64,000 nt of DNA, taken from contig CACDPV010000003.1 of the NCBI GenBank assembly GCA_902554885.1, forward strand, positions 52,373 to 116,372, written 5' to 3'. A program made the translations under genes and the position numbers. Below the pieces are notes generated by a model. It saw only the letters and a program-made list of their open reading frames with translations. It did not search any database and was not told the DNA's origin. This stretch comes from Paracoccaceae bacterium. Its GTDB lineage: Bacteria > Pseudomonadota > Alphaproteobacteria > Rhodobacterales > Rhodobacteraceae. Positions within the stretch are counted from its first letter, which is position 1. The number at the start of each line of letters is the position of its first letter. Positions 62,697-64,000 of this stretch are shown here, in pieces.

Positions 62697-63743
62697 ATGA
62701 CTGAGGCATCTAAAAAACCGATCAAGCGGGTAACTGTCGTGGATGTCGCAAGGGCGGCAGGCGTATCTCCAGGAACGGTTTCGAACTCAATCAGTGGAAA
62801 GCGTAAGGTGGACCATCAAACCCAAAGGCGAATTCAAAAAGCAGTCGAAAATCTTAAATACCATCCAAATTTAGCAGCACGTCGCATGCGCACCGGGCGC
62901 ACAAATACCATTGCGATTTACTCATCTATGCCAGTCGCAGTTGCCGCTGGCGCGTCGAAGCTGGGATTCTTGATGGAAATCGCAGCTTCCGCTGCTATTG
63001 CAGCGCTGGAGGCCAATATGTCACTGGTCTTGGTTCCACCTGTTGATGATCCCATCGCGACGCTTAAGAACATTTCAATGGATGGGATCATCGTAGTTGA
63101 ACCTGAAACCGATGATCCTGTACTGGAAATGCTGCAGAACGTCGGCGTTCCGACTGTCTCTGTGGGCAAGCCTATGGGATCACCAAGCGCCTATGTTGAC
63201 CTTGATTATCGCCTGATGGCGGAAATCCTGTTTGATCACTTGCGCGAAACTGGTGCAAAAACATTCCCGCTGATTGTCGGCAAAAGCTCACGGCAAAGCA
63301 ACCTGGTTTTTCAAGAGGTGTACCAAAGGAAAGCGGCCAATATCGGAATGGCAGCACAAGTCATCGCGTTACCCGAACAATCAGCAGAAGATAGTGCTGC
63401 AGCCGCGATCTCAAAACTCCTGAAAGAAGGTTCACATCTCGATGCTGTCCTCGTACCGATTGATGCGATGGCAACAGGTGTAATGCGCGCGTTGAAAGCG
63501 CATCACGTGAAAATCCCAGATGAGGTCCGTGTCGCTACCCGATACGACGGCGTGCGCGCACGCACCGAAGTCCCTGCAATCACGGCGGTTGATCTTGGTC
63601 TGGACATAGTAGCAAAGACAGCGACCGAAGTTCTGATTGGGATTATTAATGATAGGGGAACCGTTTCTGTTGCTGGAGCGCCAATACCAAAGATTGTGCC
63701 TCGTGCTTCGAGCGTCAACGGATATCGTCCAAATTCTAACTAA
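62697..63743 (+). CDS. LacI-family transcriptional regulator
   Basis: 348 aa from ATG 62697 (MTEASKKPIKRVTVVDVARA); the open frame begins at a TTG 36 nt earlier. The N-terminal helix-turn-helix and hinge are VTVVDVARAAGVSPGTVSNS and LKYHPNLAARRMRTGRTN. The C-terminal periplasmic-binding-like sensor domain covers residues 65-345. It is divergent from the arylsulfotransferase/ABC operon with two AAAACGTTTT operators between, so it very likely represses that operon. The inducer is unknown. Confidence 0.93.
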   Translation: MTEASKKPIKRVTVVDVARAAGVSPGTVSNSISGKRKVDHQTQRRIQKAVENLKYHPNLAARRMRTGRTNTIAIYSSMPVAVAAGASKLGFLMEIAASAAIAALEANMSLVLVPPVDDPIATLKNISMDGIIVVEPETDDPVLEMLQNVGVPTVSVGKPMGSPSAYVDLDYRLMAEILFDHLRETGAKTFPLIVGKSSRQSNLVFQEVYQRKAANIGMAAQVIALPEQSAEDSAAAAISKLLKEGSHLDAVLVPIDAMATGVMRALKAHHVKIPDEVRVATRYDGVRARTEVPAITAVDLGLDIVAKTATEVLIGIINDRGTVSVAGAPIPKIVPRASSVNGYRPNSN

Positions 63744-63836
63744 GTAGCCGTTGGTGCTTGGCGAAAGCAATGTCTGCTTCCTCAGTTGGTGCTGGAAACA
63801 AAACTCCACCCCAATAAATCTACTACTCTATGATTA

Positions 63837-63892
63837 AGGTCCAGGGTCCGAGGCGCACGGTCCGTGATCCGGGATACTCGGACCTTGGTCCT
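63837..63892. other. Strongly structured 56-bp inverted repeat with two inner hairpins
   Basis: Arms 63837-63852 and 63877-63892 pair at 15 of 16 positions (one G-U). The loop itself contains CACGG-T-CCGTG (63856-63866) and ATCC-G-GGAT (63867-63875). It lies 93 bp after lacI and lacks a T run, so a plain terminator is unlikely; a structured RNA or a recombination/replication site is possible. Confidence 0.55.
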
Positions 63893-63918
63893 GCGGCTCG
63901 ATGCTTTCAGTTGGGCCA

Positions 63919-63987
63919 AGTAACCCCCATCTCGGTCACACACTGGTCACACGCCCTTTGACAAAACATAGGTTTTTCGCCTAAAAT
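63919..63987 (+). repeat. Island-end repeat, copy 2
   Basis: Same order of elements as 58458-58520: AGTAACCCC, paired GGTCACAC units 11 bp apart, CTTTGACAAAACATAGG and CTAAAAT. In copy 1 a tRNA-Phe copy follows 55 bp later; here the window ends first. Confidence 0.75.
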
Positions 63988-64000
63988 ACTAAAATTAGAA

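Overview
The window looks like a piece of a low-GC marine alphaproteobacterium of the order Rhodobacterales. The evidence is gene order and gene content, not a database match. Rhodobacterales-style blocks include rsmI/gshB, glnD-murJ-trpS-usp-nfuA-tsaB-rimI, a BMP-type nucleoside ABC transporter, TauE/SafE with TIGR02186, the block [53-aa protein]-murA-DUF2948-hisD-UPF0262-phosphatase, hisC-tyrA, and phaAB. The AT-rich core suggests the HTCC2255/NAC11-7 type of roseobacter relative; that placement is inference.

Layout. 1-24 kb is ordinary core genome: heat-shock sigma factor (cut by the window edge), glutathione and rRNA-modification genes, nitrogen sensing (GlnD), lipid II flipping, an Fe-S scaffold with an Irr-like iron box, a purine nucleoside ABC transporter, and histidine/peptidoglycan genes. 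An intact tRNA-Thr(GGT) at 23,981 is followed by a 4.7-kb island ending in a 34-bp copy of the tRNA 3' end. It holds two TPR genes with identical front halves and different tails, and no integrase. 28.8-41.8 kb returns to core or near-core genes: cNMP-binding protein, tyrA, hisC, rpsD, phaA, phaB, an SH3 protein, a lipid A acyltransferase between two decayed nonulosonate-gene fragments, a dimethylglycine/sarcosine-type dehydrogenase and recQ.

From 41.9 kb to the right edge the window reads as a row of genomic islands stacked at a tRNA-Phe gene. tRNA-Phe 3'-end copies lie at 41,941, 49,643 and 58,578. Island 1 (42.0-49.5 kb) is a pseudaminic-acid/surface glycan operon (pseB, pseC, PseH-like GNAT, pseF, pseI, a Kdo-transferase-like gene and a second glycosyltransferase; pseG is not seen). 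Island 2 (49.7-58.5 kb) starts with a truncated tyrosine integrase. It carries a divergent defence-type module of C5-cytosine methyltransferase + Vsr nuclease facing a GHKL ATPase with two unrecognised proteins and a 76-aa helper, followed by an HGG-motif mobile-element protein and two unknown proteins. Island 3 (58.6 kb onward) is visibly richer in GC. It carries a LacI-family regulator with two operators one turn-multiple apart, an arylsulfotransferase-like protein and a sulfonate/taurine-type ABC importer. A repeat that precedes the right-hand att copy of island 2 recurs at the very end of the window, so another tRNA-Phe copy is predicted just beyond 64,000.

The best candidates for something undescribed are (a) the methyltransferase/Vsr/GHKL-ATPase module with its two unknown partners, and (b) the integrase-less tRNA-Thr island with mirrored end structures and swapped-tail TPR genes. 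No CRISPR array, rRNA gene or insertion sequence was seen.
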